Below the pieces are notes generated by a model, which worked only from the letters and a program-made list of their open reading frames with translations, was not told the DNA's origin and made no database searches. Position numbers and translations under genes: made by a program. A stretch of DNA of 64,000 nt from Aeromonas bivalvium. GTDB taxonomy: Bacteria > Pseudomonadota > Gammaproteobacteria > Enterobacterales > Aeromonadaceae. Within the stretch, counting starts at the first letter, position 1. Each line of letters begins with the position of its first letter. Of the stretch, positions 54,816-64,000 are shown in pieces. The DNA is taken from NCBI RefSeq assembly GCF_000819765.1, contig NZ_CDBT01000008.1:371860-435859 (forward strand). The letters run 5' to 3'.

Positions 54816-55694
54816 TCAGGGGGAGAGCAGGCCGAGCCGGGTCAGCTCATCCTTGAGCTGATGGGCGTTGCGCTCGACGCAGGCTTCCCCCTCTTCGATG
54901 GCGTCGGCCGCCCGGTGGAAGTCCATGATGGAGAGGCCGCCCAGGCGAGGGCAGAGCTGGATCTCGGGGGGATCCCCCGCCATGCGGGCCCGGGTGATCC
55001 GCTCCTGCATGATGTTGAGGGTGCTGCTCATCACGTTCCACATGCCGGGCGGGGTCGGGCCTTCGCTGCGATTGAACCACTGACTGAACAGCTTGCTCTG
55101 GGCAGGCAAGACCTCCTCCTGTTCCTGGCCCCAGGGTTGGTGCAGATCCGTGTTGAGGTTGACGGCGATCACCACCTCGGCCCCCATGGCACGGGCCAGC
55201 GAGATGGGCACCGGATTGACCACGGCGCCATCGACCAGCCACTGCTCATTGAGCAGGGTCGGGGTCAGCAGGCCCGGCATGCCGCATGAGGCGCGCACGC
55301 ACTGGCGCAAGGGGCCCTCTTTGAGCCAGATTTCGCGACCGGTATCGAGCTCGGTGGCGACGCAGGAGAACGGCATGGGCAGATCTTGGATGTCGGGCTC
55401 TCCCAGGTGGCCGCCGGCGATGCCAAATACCTTTTCCCCTCGAAACAGGCCACCGGAGAGGGCGGGATCCAGCATGCTGACGACCTGCAGCCGGGTGAAG
55501 CCGCGTACCCACTCCTCCAGGGCGTCGAGGGCCCCCGCCGCATAGGCGGCGCCCACGAAGCTGCCGATGGAGCAGCCAGCGACCAGATCGGGTTTGACCC
55601 CGAGTCGCTCCAGCCCACGTATGATGCCTATATGTGACCAGCCTCTGGCGGCGCCACTGCCGAGGGCGAGCCCCAATCTGGGTCTTCGTGTCAC
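54816..55694 (-). CDS. rssA: RssA-like patatin-family phospholipase
   Basis: The 292-residue protein matches RssA: oxyanion LALGSGAARGWSHIG, nucleophile S42 in VAGCSIGSFVGAAYA, and the catalytic aspartate in QWLVDGAVVNPVPI. It also shares GDPPEIQL and DFHRAADAIEEGE with E. coli RssA. It is a predicted serine lipid hydrolase. The start is a GTG at 55694, 6 bases after AAGGAG. E. coli rssA is beside rssB; here the neighbour is the RND operon, on the opposite strand. Confidence 0.92.
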   Translation of the reverse strand: MTRRPRLGLALGSGAARGWSHIGIIRGLERLGVKPDLVAGCSIGSFVGAAYAAGALDALEEWVRGFTRLQVVSMLDPALSGGLFRGEKVFGIAGGHLGEPDIQDLPMPFSCVATELDTGREIWLKEGPLRQCVRASCGMPGLLTPTLLNEQWLVDGAVVNPVPISLARAMGAEVVIAVNLNTDLHQPWGQEQEEVLPAQSKLFSQWFNRSEGPTPPGMWNVMSSTLNIMQERITRARMAGDPPEIQLCPRLGGLSIMDFHRAADAIEEGEACVERNAHQLKDELTRLGLLSP

Positions 55695-55869
55695 GGTTCT
55701 CTCCTTGCTGATGATGATGGGCCGCGTCTGGGGCGAGCAGGGGCGAGATCCGCCAGCTGGCGGGCCAGGCCTGTTACCTTTTGTCACACTTATACATAGT
55801 CGCGGCAAGAAGTGGGGCTAGAATGGCCCTCTATTGTGAAATTCATACCCTTGTTTACTGGATCCATCA

Positions 55870-56919
55870 ATGAAAATGCGTAGCTGGTTGCCACTGACGG
55901 TGCTTCTCCTCCTGGTGCTCGGTGCCTGGTATTACCGATCCGAAGCGCCCGAGGTCAAGGGCGCCGCCCACAGGGTCAACATCCGTACCCAGACCGTCAG
56001 CGAGACCCTGAGCAACCCCACCCTCAAGCTGGTTGGCAAGCTGGCGGCCAATCGCGCCGTGGTGGTGAGCCCAGAGGTGACGGGTCGCATCGCCCGCATC
56101 CTGGTGCACTCGGGCCAGCAGGTCACGGCGGGTCAGGTCTTGATCCAGCTGGACATAGGCAAGCAGCAGGCGGAACTGGCGGAGCAGAGCGCCAGTGTGC
56201 GCGACGAGGAGCGCAAGCTGCGGGACATGAGGCGCCTGGTGGCGCGGGGGGCCGTGACCAGCTCCGAGCTGGAGGGGCAGGAGGCGACGACCGCCATGGC
56301 CCAGGCACGCCTGGCCGCCGCCCGCTACGAGCTGGGGCTGCGCGAATTGCGCGCCCCCTTCAATGGCACAGTGAGCCTGATCGATCTCAGTGAAGGGGCC
56401 CTGGTGGGCAATGGGGACAGCCTGTTGCACCTGGATGAGCTGGACAAGCTGCGTCTGGATCTGGCGGTGCCCGAACGTTATCTCTCCTTGCTGCGCCCGG
56501 GCATGACGGTGACGGCGATCAGCGCCGCCTGGCCGGATCAGCAGTTCCAGGGCAGCCTGGAGACGGTGGACAGCCGGGTCTCAGACAGCAGCCAGAACAT
56601 CAAGGCTCGCGTCATCTTCCCCAATCCTGCGGGCCAGTTGCGTCCCGGCATGCTGCTCAGCGTCGAGCTGGCCCTGCCCGCCCGGCAGATGACCCTGATC
56701 CCGAGCCAGTCGGTGGAGTACCTGGGTGAGCAGCGCTTCGTCTATCGCCTCGAGGCCGATGGCCGGGTCAAGCGGCTGCCCGTGGTGCTCGGCGAGACTC
56801 AGGGCGAGCAGGTCTGGGTCACCGAGGGGCTCAAGGCGGGGGACCGCATCGTGGTGGAGGGGCTGGTCAATCTCAGAGATGGCTTGCTGGTCAAGGATCT
56901 GGCGAAGGTGAACGGCTGA
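55870..56919 (+). CDS. RND efflux pump periplasmic adaptor
   Basis: The 349-residue adaptor has a single N-terminal membrane anchor (LPLTVLLLLVLGAWYY), a barrel-sandwich/lipoyl domain (VSPEVTGRIARILVHSGQQV, GELRAPFNGTV-like LRELRAPFNGTVSL), a coiled-coil hairpin (about 100-155) and C-terminal MFP domains (VRLKRLPVVLGET-like KRLPVVLGETQGEQVWV). It links inner-membrane pump and outer-membrane channel. The stop overlaps the next start. Confidence 0.92.
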   Translation: MKMRSWLPLTVLLLLVLGAWYYRSEAPEVKGAAHRVNIRTQTVSETLSNPTLKLVGKLAANRAVVVSPEVTGRIARILVHSGQQVTAGQVLIQLDIGKQQAELAEQSASVRDEERKLRDMRRLVARGAVTSSELEGQEATTAMAQARLAAARYELGLRELRAPFNGTVSLIDLSEGALVGNGDSLLHLDELDKLRLDLAVPERYLSLLRPGMTVTAISAAWPDQQFQGSLETVDSRVSDSSQNIKARVIFPNPAGQLRPGMLLSVELALPARQMTLIPSQSVEYLGEQRFVYRLEADGRVKRLPVVLGETQGEQVWVTEGLKAGDRIVVEGLVNLRDGLLVKDLAKVNG

Positions 56920-59900
56920 TGTGGCTCTCTGATATATCGGTACGCCGGCCCCTGGTTGCCGTGGTGATCAGCGCCCTGCTCACCGTGTTTGGCCTGGTGG
57001 CCTTCGCCAAGTTGACGGTGCGGGAGATGCCGGACGTGCAGACCCCTTCAGTCTCCGTCAGCACCACCTATGAGGGGGCGGCGCCCGAGGTGATGGAGAG
57101 CCAGGTCACCAAACCCATCGAGGATCAGCTCTCCGGCATCAGCGGCATCAAGAACATCAACTCGGTGACCCGCAAGGGGCGCTCCATGATCACGGTGGAG
57201 TTCAAGCTCGGCTGGAACATGGTGGAGGGGGTGTCGGACGTGCGCGATGCCATCTCCCGCGCCCGCATCAAGCTGCCGGACGGGGTGGACGAGCCCCTCA
57301 TCACCAAGGACAGCGGCAACGGCGATGTCGCCATCTGGCTCAACTTCAGCAGCAGCCAGATGGACAGAACCGCCATGACCGATTACGCCAACCGGGTATT
57401 GGTGGATCCCCTGAGCCTGGTGGACGGGGTGAGCGAGGTGATGCTCTCCGGCGATCTGGAGCGGGTCATGTATGTCAGGCTGCGTCCGGTGGACATGGCC
57501 GCCCGCGGCATCACCATCAGCGACGTGGAGGCGGCGCTGACCCGGGAGAACATAGAGCTGCCGGGGGGAGAAATTCGCAACGACAGCATGACGGTGGCGG
57601 TACAGATAGCGCGCCTCTATCACACGGCCGCCGATTTTCGCCGCCTCCAGGTGACCACCGCCAGCAACGGTCAGCCCATCTACCTGGCGGACATCGCCGA
57701 CGTGGACGTGGGGGCCAGGAACGAGGACAGCGCCTATCAGCGCAACGGCCGCGAGAGCCTGGGGATAGGGGTGATTCCCCAATCCACCGCCAACCCATTG
57801 GCGGTGGCAGAAGGCATATCCCAGAAGATGACCCAGATGCAGCGTTTCCTGCCGGAAGGGGCGACCCTCGAGGTCGATTACGATTCCACCATCTTCATCA
57901 AGCAGTCCATCGAGGAGGTCTACAACACCCTGGCCATCAGCGCCCTGCTGGTGGTGGCCGTGCTCTATCTCTTCCTGGGGCAGGGGCGCACCACCCTTAT
58001 TCCCGCCATCACGGTGCCGGTATCGCTGATCTCGGCCTTCATCGGCGCCTGGTATCTCGGCTTTTCCATCAACCTCATCACCTTGCTCGCCCTCATTCTC
58101 GCCATCGGCCTGGTGGTGGATGACGCCATCGTGGTGGTGGAGAACATCCACCATCACCTGCAACGGGGCGAGCCGCCGCTGCTGGCGGCCTGGCACGGCA
58201 CCCGCGAGGTGGGCTTTGCCGTCATCGCCACCACGGCGGTGCTGGTGATGGTGTTCGTGCCCATCGCCTTCATGGACGGTATGGTGGGCAGGCTCTTCAC
58301 CGAATTTGCCATCCTGCTGTCCCTCGCGGTGATCTGCTCCTCCCTGGTGGCCCTGACCCTGACCCCGGCCATGGGCTCCTGGCTGATGCGGGCCAAGGAG
58401 AGCACCAATCCGCTGACTGCGGCCCTGGATCGCGCCCTCGGCCGGGTAGAGGGTCACTACCGTCGCCTGCTTGGCTGGCTGCTGCCCCGCTCCGGCTGGG
58501 CGCTGCTGGTGCTGGCGCTCTGCCTGGGAGGCAGCCTGGCGCTGCTCAGGCTGTTGCCCGCCAACCTGACGCCGACCGAGGACAGGGGGGTCGTCTATGT
58601 GTTCGTCAAGGGAGCCGAGGGCACCAGCATAGAGCGGATGAAGCGCAACATGCAGCAGGTGGAGGCCGCCATCATGCCGCTGCTCGGCCAGGGGGTGGTG
58701 CAGGCCATGAGCTTCAGCACCCCCGCCTTTGGCAAGGGGGGCGATCAGACCGGCATGGCCATCATACAGCTCACCGACTGGGCCCTGCGGGACCAGAGCG
58801 CCACCGCCTTCACCAAGACACTGACCGCCCGTCTGTCCGGCATTCCGGACGTGATGATCCGCCCCTTCCAGCCCGGTTTTCGGCGCGGCTCCACCGCCCC
58901 GGTGCAGTTCGTGTTGCAGGGGGGCGATTACGGGGAGCTCAATGAAGTGGGTGGCCGGCTCCAGCTGCTGGCCCAGCAGAGCGGCCTGATGCTCAACGGG
59001 GATCTCGATTACGCCGAGAAGACCCCCGAGCTGCAGGTGACCATAGCGCGGGAGCGAGCCAGCGAGCTTGGCATACCCGTCTCCACCGTGGCCAACAGCC
59101 TGCAAACCCTGCTTGGCGGCACCAGCAAGACCACCTATGTCGACAGGGGGGAGGAGTATGACGTCTATCTGCGGGCCGATCAGACCAAGCTCAACGGCGT
59201 CTCGGATCTGAGCCGCATCTACCTCAAGGCCGCCAGTGGCGACATGGTGAGCCTCTCCACCCTGGCCAGCTTCAAGCAGGTGGCCAGCCCCAACCGGCTC
59301 AATCACTATCAGCGCCAGAAGGCGGTGACCCTGACCGCGGATCTCGCCCCCGGCCACACCCTGGGGGAGGCGCTGGACTTCCTCGACGGCTGGGCCAACG
59401 ACAACCTGCCGGCGGGCATGACGGTGGATTACGCCGGCGACTCCAAGGATTATCGCGACAACCAGGGGGAGATGGCCCTGGTGTTCGCTCTGGCCCTGCT
59501 GGTGGTCTATCTGGTGCTGGTGGCCCAGTTCGAGAGCCTGATCACCCCGGCCGTGGTGATGATGACGGTGCCGCTTGGCATCTTCGGCGGCCTGCTCGGC
59601 CTCTGGCTGACGGGACAGGAGATGAGCATCTACAGCCAGATCGGCATGATCATGCTGATCGGCATGGTGACCAAGAACGGCATACTGATAGTCGAGTTCA
59701 TCAACCAGCTGCGTCAGCGGGGCCAGGGGTTCGAAGAGGCCATCATCTCGGGGGCGGTGCGCCGTCTGCGCCCCATCCTGATGACCTCTCTGACCGCCGT
59801 GATTGGCGCCGTGCCCCTGATGCTCTCCATGGGGGCGGGCTACGAGAGCCGGATGACGGTGGGAACCGTGGTCTTCTTCGGGTTGTCCCTCGCGACCCTG

Positions 59901-60014
59901 GTGACCCTGCTGCTGATCCCCGCCTGTTATCATTTGCTGGCCAGGAGGGCCGGCATGACAGGGCAGCGCAGCCAGCAGGTGGATGAGGCCATCGGCACCC
60001 AGCCCAGAGTATGA
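56919..60014 (+). CDS. RND-family efflux permease (HAE1-type)
   Basis: The 1031-residue inner-membrane pump has twelve helices and two large periplasmic loops. The proton relay aspartates are D401-D402 in LVVDDAIVVVENIHH, and YAGDSKDYRDNQGEMALVF and MTKNGILIVEFIN-like VTKNGILIVEFINQLR are conserved. It resembles the MexI/VexD-type single-chain HAE1 pumps. ATG 56919 overlaps the adaptor's TGA. No outer-membrane factor is encoded, so it would use a TolC from elsewhere. The substrate is unknown. Confidence 0.95.
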   Translation: MWLSDISVRRPLVAVVISALLTVFGLVAFAKLTVREMPDVQTPSVSVSTTYEGAAPEVMESQVTKPIEDQLSGISGIKNINSVTRKGRSMITVEFKLGWNMVEGVSDVRDAISRARIKLPDGVDEPLITKDSGNGDVAIWLNFSSSQMDRTAMTDYANRVLVDPLSLVDGVSEVMLSGDLERVMYVRLRPVDMAARGITISDVEAALTRENIELPGGEIRNDSMTVAVQIARLYHTAADFRRLQVTTASNGQPIYLADIADVDVGARNEDSAYQRNGRESLGIGVIPQSTANPLAVAEGISQKMTQMQRFLPEGATLEVDYDSTIFIKQSIEEVYNTLAISALLVVAVLYLFLGQGRTTLIPAITVPVSLISAFIGAWYLGFSINLITLLALILAIGLVVDDAIVVVENIHHHLQRGEPPLLAAWHGTREVGFAVIATTAVLVMVFVPIAFMDGMVGRLFTEFAILLSLAVICSSLVALTLTPAMGSWLMRAKESTNPLTAALDRALGRVEGHYRRLLGWLLPRSGWALLVLALCLGGSLALLRLLPANLTPTEDRGVVYVFVKGAEGTSIERMKRNMQQVEAAIMPLLGQGVVQAMSFSTPAFGKGGDQTGMAIIQLTDWALRDQSATAFTKTLTARLSGIPDVMIRPFQPGFRRGSTAPVQFVLQGGDYGELNEVGGRLQLLAQQSGLMLNGDLDYAEKTPELQVTIARERASELGIPVSTVANSLQTLLGGTSKTTYVDRGEEYDVYLRADQTKLNGVSDLSRIYLKAASGDMVSLSTLASFKQVASPNRLNHYQRQKAVTLTADLAPGHTLGEALDFLDGWANDNLPAGMTVDYAGDSKDYRDNQGEMALVFALALLVVYLVLVAQFESLITPAVVMMTVPLGIFGGLLGLWLTGQEMSIYSQIGMIMLIGMVTKNGILIVEFINQLRQRGQGFEEAIISGAVRRLRPILMTSLTAVIGAVPLMLSMGAGYESRMTVGTVVFFGLSLATLVTLLLIPACYHLLARRAGMTGQRSQQVDEAIGTQPRV

Positions 60015-60109
60015 GGGGGGACACCATATGGTATGGCCCAGTGCCAGCGTCGACCCGGGTCGGCTGCCATTGACTAGGCTGGATCCATCTTCTTAACGAG
60101 GGGTTCATC

Positions 60110-60478
60110 TTGGCCATGTCACGTCACGGGACGCTGCCCTTTCTCTGCCTGGGCTGCGGACTCTTGCTCATGGGGGCCAGCCAGCAGCCGAGCCTGCTGC
60201 TGGCGGGTCTGGCTGCCTATTTCATCGGGGGCCTGGTCTGGTACCGCGTCAGCCATCAGCAACGTCATGACAAGGGCAGGCGCAAGCGTGGCTGGCCCCT
60301 GTGGCTCTATGAGATCCGCCCCTTCGTCATGGTGTTGCTGGGGCTGCTGATGGTGCGGGAGCTGACCCATCCCCTGTTCCTGCTGCCTGCCCTGTTCTGG
60401 ATCCTGCTTGGCGGTTATCAGTGGTGGCAGCGCCATCGCCACAGGTTCTGGCGCCAGCCCCCCTTGCGGGCCCCTTAG
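60110..60478 (+). CDS. Small multi-pass membrane protein
   Basis: The 122-residue protein has about four hydrophobic segments (LPFLCLGCGLLLMGA, LLLAGLAAYFIGGLVWY, RPFVMVLLGLLMVREL, LFLLPALFWILLGGYQWW) and basic termini. No family is recognised. The TTG at 60110 is 6 bases from GAGGGG; ATG 60116 is the alternative. It lies 95 bp after the RND permease and could be cotranscribed, but a link to efflux is only positional. Confidence 0.65.
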   Translation: MAMSRHGTLPFLCLGCGLLLMGASQQPSLLLAGLAAYFIGGLVWYRVSHQQRHDKGRRKRGWPLWLYEIRPFVMVLLGLLMVRELTHPLFLLPALFWILLGGYQWWQRHRHRFWRQPPLRAP

Positions 60479-60551
60479 CCCCAGGGTGGTAGCGGCTATC
60501 CCTTTCGATTAGCAGGGACAAAAAGCCGTCGCCCCCGCCTGGCTCTGCCGG

Positions 60552-60557
60552 TATAAT
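60552..60557 (+). promoter_or_regulatory. Perfect -10 element before ygiQ
   Basis: TATAAT at 60552-60557 sits 31 bp before the ygiQ ATG; the -35 region at 17-bp spacing is weak. Confidence 0.45.
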
Positions 60558-60587
60558 GCGCGACCCGAATTGTTCCAGGTGGTCAAA

Positions 60588-62852
60588 ATGCAGCCGGTTA
60601 CCAACCTTTTCTCCTATCCCCGCTACTGGGCCGAGTGCTACGGCACGGCGCCCTTCCTGCCCATGTCCAGAGCGGAGATGGACAAGCTCGGCTGGGACAG
60701 CTGCGACATAGTGCTGGTCACCGGCGACGCCTACGTGGATCACCCGAGCTTCGGCATGGCGGTGATCGGCCGCATGCTCGAATCCCAGGGCTTTCGGGTC
60801 GGCATCATCGCCCAGCCGGACTGGTCGTCCAAGGATGACTTCATGCGCCTGGGCAAGCCGAACCTCTTCTACGGGGTGACGGCGGGCAACATGGACTCCA
60901 TGATCAACCGCTACACCGCCGACAAGAAGCTGCGCCACGACGACGCCTACACCCCGGGGGACGTGGGCGGCAAGCGGCCGGACCGCGCCACCCTGGTCTA
61001 TACCCAGCGCTGCAAAGAGGCCTATAAAGAGGTGCCGGTGGTCATCGGCGGCATCGAGGCTTCCTTGCGCCGCATCGCCCATTACGACTACTGGTCCGAG
61101 ACCATACGCCGCTCGATCCTCATCGACGCCAAGGCCGACATCCTCATCTACGGCAACGCCGAGCGCCCCCTGGTGGAGGTGGCCCACCGCATCGCAGGCG
61201 GCGAGACCATCGACACCATGCAGGACATTCGCGGCACTGCGGTGATCCGCAAGGAGCCGCTGCCGGGCTGGCGCGGGGTGGATTCGAGCAAGCTCGACCA
61301 GATTGGCCGCATCGATCCCATCATGAACCCCTATATGGAAGGGGCGCCTTGCTCTGATGACGAGGGTACCGCGCCGGCGGAGCAGGAGGCCAAGCCCATC
61401 CTGGTGCAGCCGCCCAAGCAAAAGCCGTGGGAGAAGACCTACGTCAAGCTGCCGGCGTTCGAGCGGGTGAAGGAAGACAAGGTGCTCTACGCCCATGCGT
61501 CGCGCATCCTGCACCACGAGACCAACCCGGGCTGCGCCCGCGCCCTCTCCCAGGCCCACGGCGATCGCATCATCTGGGTCAACCCGCCCGCCTTCCCGCT
61601 CGAGACTGACGAGATGGACGGGGTGTTCGGTTTGCCTTACCAGCGGGTGCCGCACCCGGCCTATGGTAACGCGAAGATCCCGGCCTACGACATGATCAAG
61701 ACCTCGGTCAACATCATGCGCGGCTGCTTCGGCGGCTGCTCCTTCTGCTCCATCACAGAGCACGAGGGGCGCATCATCCAGAGCCGCTCGGAAGAGTCGA
61801 TCCTCAAAGAAATCGAAGAGATCCGCGACAAGGTGCCGGGCTTTACCGGCGTCATCTCGGATCTCGGCGGCCCCACCGCCAACATGTACAAGCTGCGCTG
61901 CAAGAGCCCCAAGGCAGAGCAGACCTGTCGCCGTGCCTCCTGCGTCTGGCCGACCATCTGCCCGCACATGGACACCGACCATACCCCGACCATCAACCTC
62001 TACCGCAAGGCGCGCGACCTCAAGGGCATCAAGAAGATACTGATCGCCTCCGGGGTGCGCTACGACATAGCGGTGGAAGATCCGCGCTATATCAAGGAGT
62101 TGGCCAAGTACCACGTTGGCGGCTACCTCAAGATAGCGCCGGAACACACCGAGGAGGGGCCGCTCTCCAAGATGATGAAGCCGGGCATGGGCAGCTACTA
62201 CAGCTTCAAGGAGCTGTTCGACAAGTATTCCAAAGAGGCGGGCAAGCAGCAGTACCTGATCCCCTACTTCATCTCGGCCCACCCGGGCACCACGGATGAA
62301 GACATGGTGAACATGGCGCTGTGGATCAAATCCAACCGCTTCAAGCTCGATCAGGTGCAGAACTTCTACCCGTCGCCGCTCGCCAACGCCACCACCATGT
62401 ATTACACCGAGAAAAACCCGCTCAACAAGGTGAGCCGCCAGGGCGGGGACGTGTTCGTGGTGAAAGGGGAGCGTCGTCGTCGTCTGCACAAGGCGCTGCT
62501 GCGTTACCACGATCCGGCCGGCTGGCCCATGATCCGCGAAGCCCTGCTGGAGATGGGCAAGGGCCACCTGATCGGCAACGGCCCCGACTGCCTGGTGCCG
62601 CCGGAAGGCCGTGGCGAAGCCAAGGCCGAGCGCAGCCGCAACAAGGGCCTGAAACCTGCCTTGACCCGCCACAGTGCCATCACCCATCAGCGCAGCAACG
62701 GGGCGGGTAACGGCAAATCGGCTGCACTGGGCGAAGGCAAGGGTAAACCTGCCGGCAAACCCGCCCACAAGGGTAAGGCCCCGACCCGTGCCGGCTCTGC
62801 CAAGCCGGGTGCCAAACCCGTCACTCAGGGCGGCAAGCGACCAGCGCGGTGA
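60588..62852 (+). CDS. ygiQ: YgiQ-family radical SAM protein
   Basis: The 754-residue protein matches YgiQ: an N-terminal domain ([51 protein letters not shown] in pieces, [23 protein letters not shown]) and a radical-SAM core with CxxxCxxC at C380, C384 and C387 ([18 protein letters not shown]). An unusual Gly/Lys/Pro-rich tail (about 690-754) ends the protein. The reaction is unknown. The ATG at 60588 matches homologues. Confidence 0.95.
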   Translation: MQPVTNLFSYPRYWAECYGTAPFLPMSRAEMDKLGWDSCDIVLVTGDAYVDHPSFGMAVIGRMLESQGFRVGIIAQPDWSSKDDFMRLGKPNLFYGVTAGNMDSMINRYTADKKLRHDDAYTPGDVGGKRPDRATLVYTQRCKEAYKEVPVVIGGIEASLRRIAHYDYWSETIRRSILIDAKADILIYGNAERPLVEVAHRIAGGETIDTMQDIRGTAVIRKEPLPGWRGVDSSKLDQIGRIDPIMNPYMEGAPCSDDEGTAPAEQEAKPILVQPPKQKPWEKTYVKLPAFERVKEDKVLYAHASRILHHETNPGCARALSQAHGDRIIWVNPPAFPLETDEMDGVFGLPYQRVPHPAYGNAKIPAYDMIKTSVNIMRGCFGGCSFCSITEHEGRIIQSRSEESILKEIEEIRDKVPGFTGVISDLGGPTANMYKLRCKSPKAEQTCRRASCVWPTICPHMDTDHTPTINLYRKARDLKGIKKILIASGVRYDIAVEDPRYIKELAKYHVGGYLKIAPEHTEEGPLSKMMKPGMGSYYSFKELFDKYSKEAGKQQYLIPYFISAHPGTTDEDMVNMALWIKSNRFKLDQVQNFYPSPLANATTMYYTEKNPLNKVSRQGGDVFVVKGERRRRLHKALLRYHDPAGWPMIREALLEMGKGHLIGNGPDCLVPPEGRGEAKAERSRNKGLKPALTRHSAITHQRSNGAGNGKSAALGEGKGKPAGKPAHKGKAPTRAGSAKPGAKPVTQGGKRPAR

Positions 62853-62880
62853 GTTTTTCTGATTGGAAAGATATATAAAT

Positions 62881-62908
62881 AAAAAGGCGACCAGATGGTC
62901 GCTTTTTT
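62881..62908 (+). terminator. Intrinsic terminator after ygiQ
   Basis: AAAAAGGCGACCA / TGGTCGCTTTTTT forms a stem with one bulge and a 2-base loop. Sequence beyond it is markedly AT-rich. Confidence 0.88.
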
Positions 62909-63107
62909 ATTACGTATAGTTCATGAATGTAATAGACTTATATGTTTTAGGCCAATGTCAGATGATAACTAGGTCAGTACAAACTGGTGACGTCTACATA
63001 AACACAATGGCAGGTTAAATCATTTCGAGAAAAATTATTTAAATTGTTATCTCTAAGTCCCTTTTTAATATTAGCCGAAGTAGTTCAAAGTGTGCATAGA
63101 GTTCTTA

Positions 63108-64000
63108 CTAAGTTAATAATTTTTCCATTTCAAAATCTAAGTATTCATCAACCGCATCAGCATTAATATGACCAGCATTGTACCAAGCATATACTTCTTT
63201 GAGTGCTAAAGTACCAAATCGTGCCCAACCGATTAAATTAGTTCTCAATAAAAATTGCACCATTTCGCCACCTGATTTAAGTGCAGCATCACCTGCATCA
63301 ATCAAACATAGTGTGCCATGAGCGACCAATAGCATCCGCCTTAACTCTGGATTAGCACCTGAAGGGATGCACTCTTTCCATGACTTCTTGTGATAAAAGC
63401 GTTGCTTGCTCGCCCACATTAACCTAGTTAAAAGTTCTGTAATCAGAACTGGAATGGCCATGGCCACACCGTGTCTTAAATCGTAACCTTTTTCGAAAAC
63501 TTGTGTTGCTACAGTGGCAAATGATTGTCTATGTTGACCAAATTCACCAACATCTAATAGTAGTAGTAAGTTATAGAAAGGAATTGGAATACCTGCACCA
63601 CGCTCCGATGCACCAGAAGAACCAGCCATGTCCGAGAATAGATGTCCTAGCCAGTTGGCAAAACCGGAAAAAACCTTGGCTATAAAGTTGTCACCTTTTA
63701 GTTCATGAGTTGCTGTATCAATAGTGATAATCTGGCCGTTAGAGATAAAAGTAGATGTATCAGTAAACTGATTCAAGATAGAGAAAAATAGACCAATGAG
63801 ATCGGGAGAATGGCCCAAACTCTTTAAGTGATGATTCTTAGGTGAAAGATTTTTGACTGCACCATCTGTCCCGTTATTTCCAAATGTGGTTGCTTGGTCA
63901 TAGTTAACTTTGAAGTTACGTTCTAGGTAACCAATTGCACTCTTAGTTGTATCTCCTCCTTCTTTCCCTCCTTGCCAACCACATGCTGAAGCAAATTTCT
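63108..64000 (-). CDS. AT-rich hypothetical protein, cut by window edge (possible distant YdjM/DUF457-like membrane hydrolase)
   Basis: The minus-strand frame is open from the right edge to the TAG at 63108, so at least 297 C-terminal residues are visible; the start lies beyond base 64000. It is AT-rich and uses A/T-ending codons, unlike everything to its left, so it was probably acquired. Recognisable stretches are FASACGWQGGKEGG, NHHLKSLGHSPDLIGLFFSI, GFANWLGHLFSDMAGSSG, ERGAGIPIPFYNLLLLLD and GVAMAIPVLITELLTRLMW. The GHS and GHL-SD clusters followed by a Gly-Ile-Pro segment recall DUF457/YdjM membrane hydrolases, but this is weak. No function is assigned. Confidence 0.7.
   Translation of the reverse strand, partial: KFASACGWQGGKEGGDTTKSAIGYLERNFKVNYDQATTFGNNGTDGAVKNLSPKNHHLKSLGHSPDLIGLFFSILNQFTDTSTFISNGQIITIDTATHELKGDNFIAKVFSGFANWLGHLFSDMAGSSGASERGAGIPIPFYNLLLLLDVGEFGQHRQSFATVATQVFEKGYDLRHGVAMAIPVLITELLTRLMWASKQRFYHKKSWKECIPSGANPELRRMLLVAHGTLCLIDAGDAALKSGGEMVQFLLRTNLIGWARFGTLALKEVYAWYNAGHINADAVDEYLDFEMEKLLT

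Noticed and set aside
57048-59933. 961-codon open frame on the minus strand across the RND permease
   Set aside because: Its translation is His/Gln/Gly-rich and low in complexity, typical of an antisense shadow in GC-rich DNA, and it lies entirely inside a well-supported permease.
60327-62768. 813-codon minus-strand frame across ygiQ
   Set aside because: It is antisense to an intact ygiQ, has no recognisable domain, and carries the composition of a GC shadow frame.
1-64000. Search by eye for tRNA, rRNA, transposase and phage genes
   Set aside because: No cloverleaf, rRNA core motif, transposase or integrase signature was found in any part.

Overview
The window is ordinary chromosome of a GC-rich gammaproteobacterium, most likely Aeromonas (hydrophila/caviae group). 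This rests on the very high G+C, E. coli-like gene families (ruvC, aqpZ, clsA, purU, ribB, lpp, cnoX, rlmF, phoBR, nagK, fklB, xanP, yciN, maeA, rssA, ygiQ), and a tandem block of ompA paralogues of the kind known in Aeromonas. No rRNA, tRNA, CRISPR array, integrase or insertion sequence was recognised.

Layout. 0-9 kb: a LysR regulator cut by the left edge, divergent from a frameshifted aldo/keto reductase; a DMT exporter divergent from an AraC regulator; an aldehyde dehydrogenase divergent from an AcoR-like sigma54 activator, with a near-perfect sigma54 promoter and paired activator sites between them; ruvC, aqpZ and a lytic transglycosylase. 9-21 kb: GNAT enzyme, DUF1439 protein, cardiolipin synthase, DUF945 protein, purU, an FMN riboswitch with ribB, the Braun-type lipoprotein lpp, a phosphopantetheinyl transferase/cnoX pair, an NlpC/P60 lipoprotein, rlmF and a MaoC-type hydratase. 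21-31 kb: the phosphate block phoB-phoR-pstS with Pho boxes, an M48 protease lipoprotein, nagK-cutC, fklB, an ABC exporter with a small DUF2845 protein, and a ytfK homologue that may also belong to the Pho regulon.

31-41 kb: the polar amino acid uptake operon aapJQMP, a Nudix hydrolase, a Prx5-type peroxiredoxin, a CaCA antiporter (yrbG), a type III PLP decarboxylase, and a tandem glycine riboswitch controlling a Na+/alanine-glycine symporter. 41-50 kb: a lipoate-ligase-like protein, xanthine permease with a PurR-like operator, a diguanylate cyclase, yciN, a MATE exporter divergent from an AraC regulator, and malic enzyme. 49.5-53.3 kb: three consecutive ompA genes. 53.6-62.9 kb: an orphan hypothetical, a small Xre regulator with inverted repeats, rssA, a two-gene RND efflux pump, a small membrane protein and ygiQ.

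From about 62.9 kb base composition drops sharply and an AT-rich gene runs off the right edge. It is the only part that looks recently acquired and the best place to look for something undescribed. The strongest regulatory observations are the sigma54/activator-site arrangement at aldB, the glycine riboswitch with a helix that would hide the ribosome binding site, the Pho boxes, and a minus-strand terminator that ends no visible gene.
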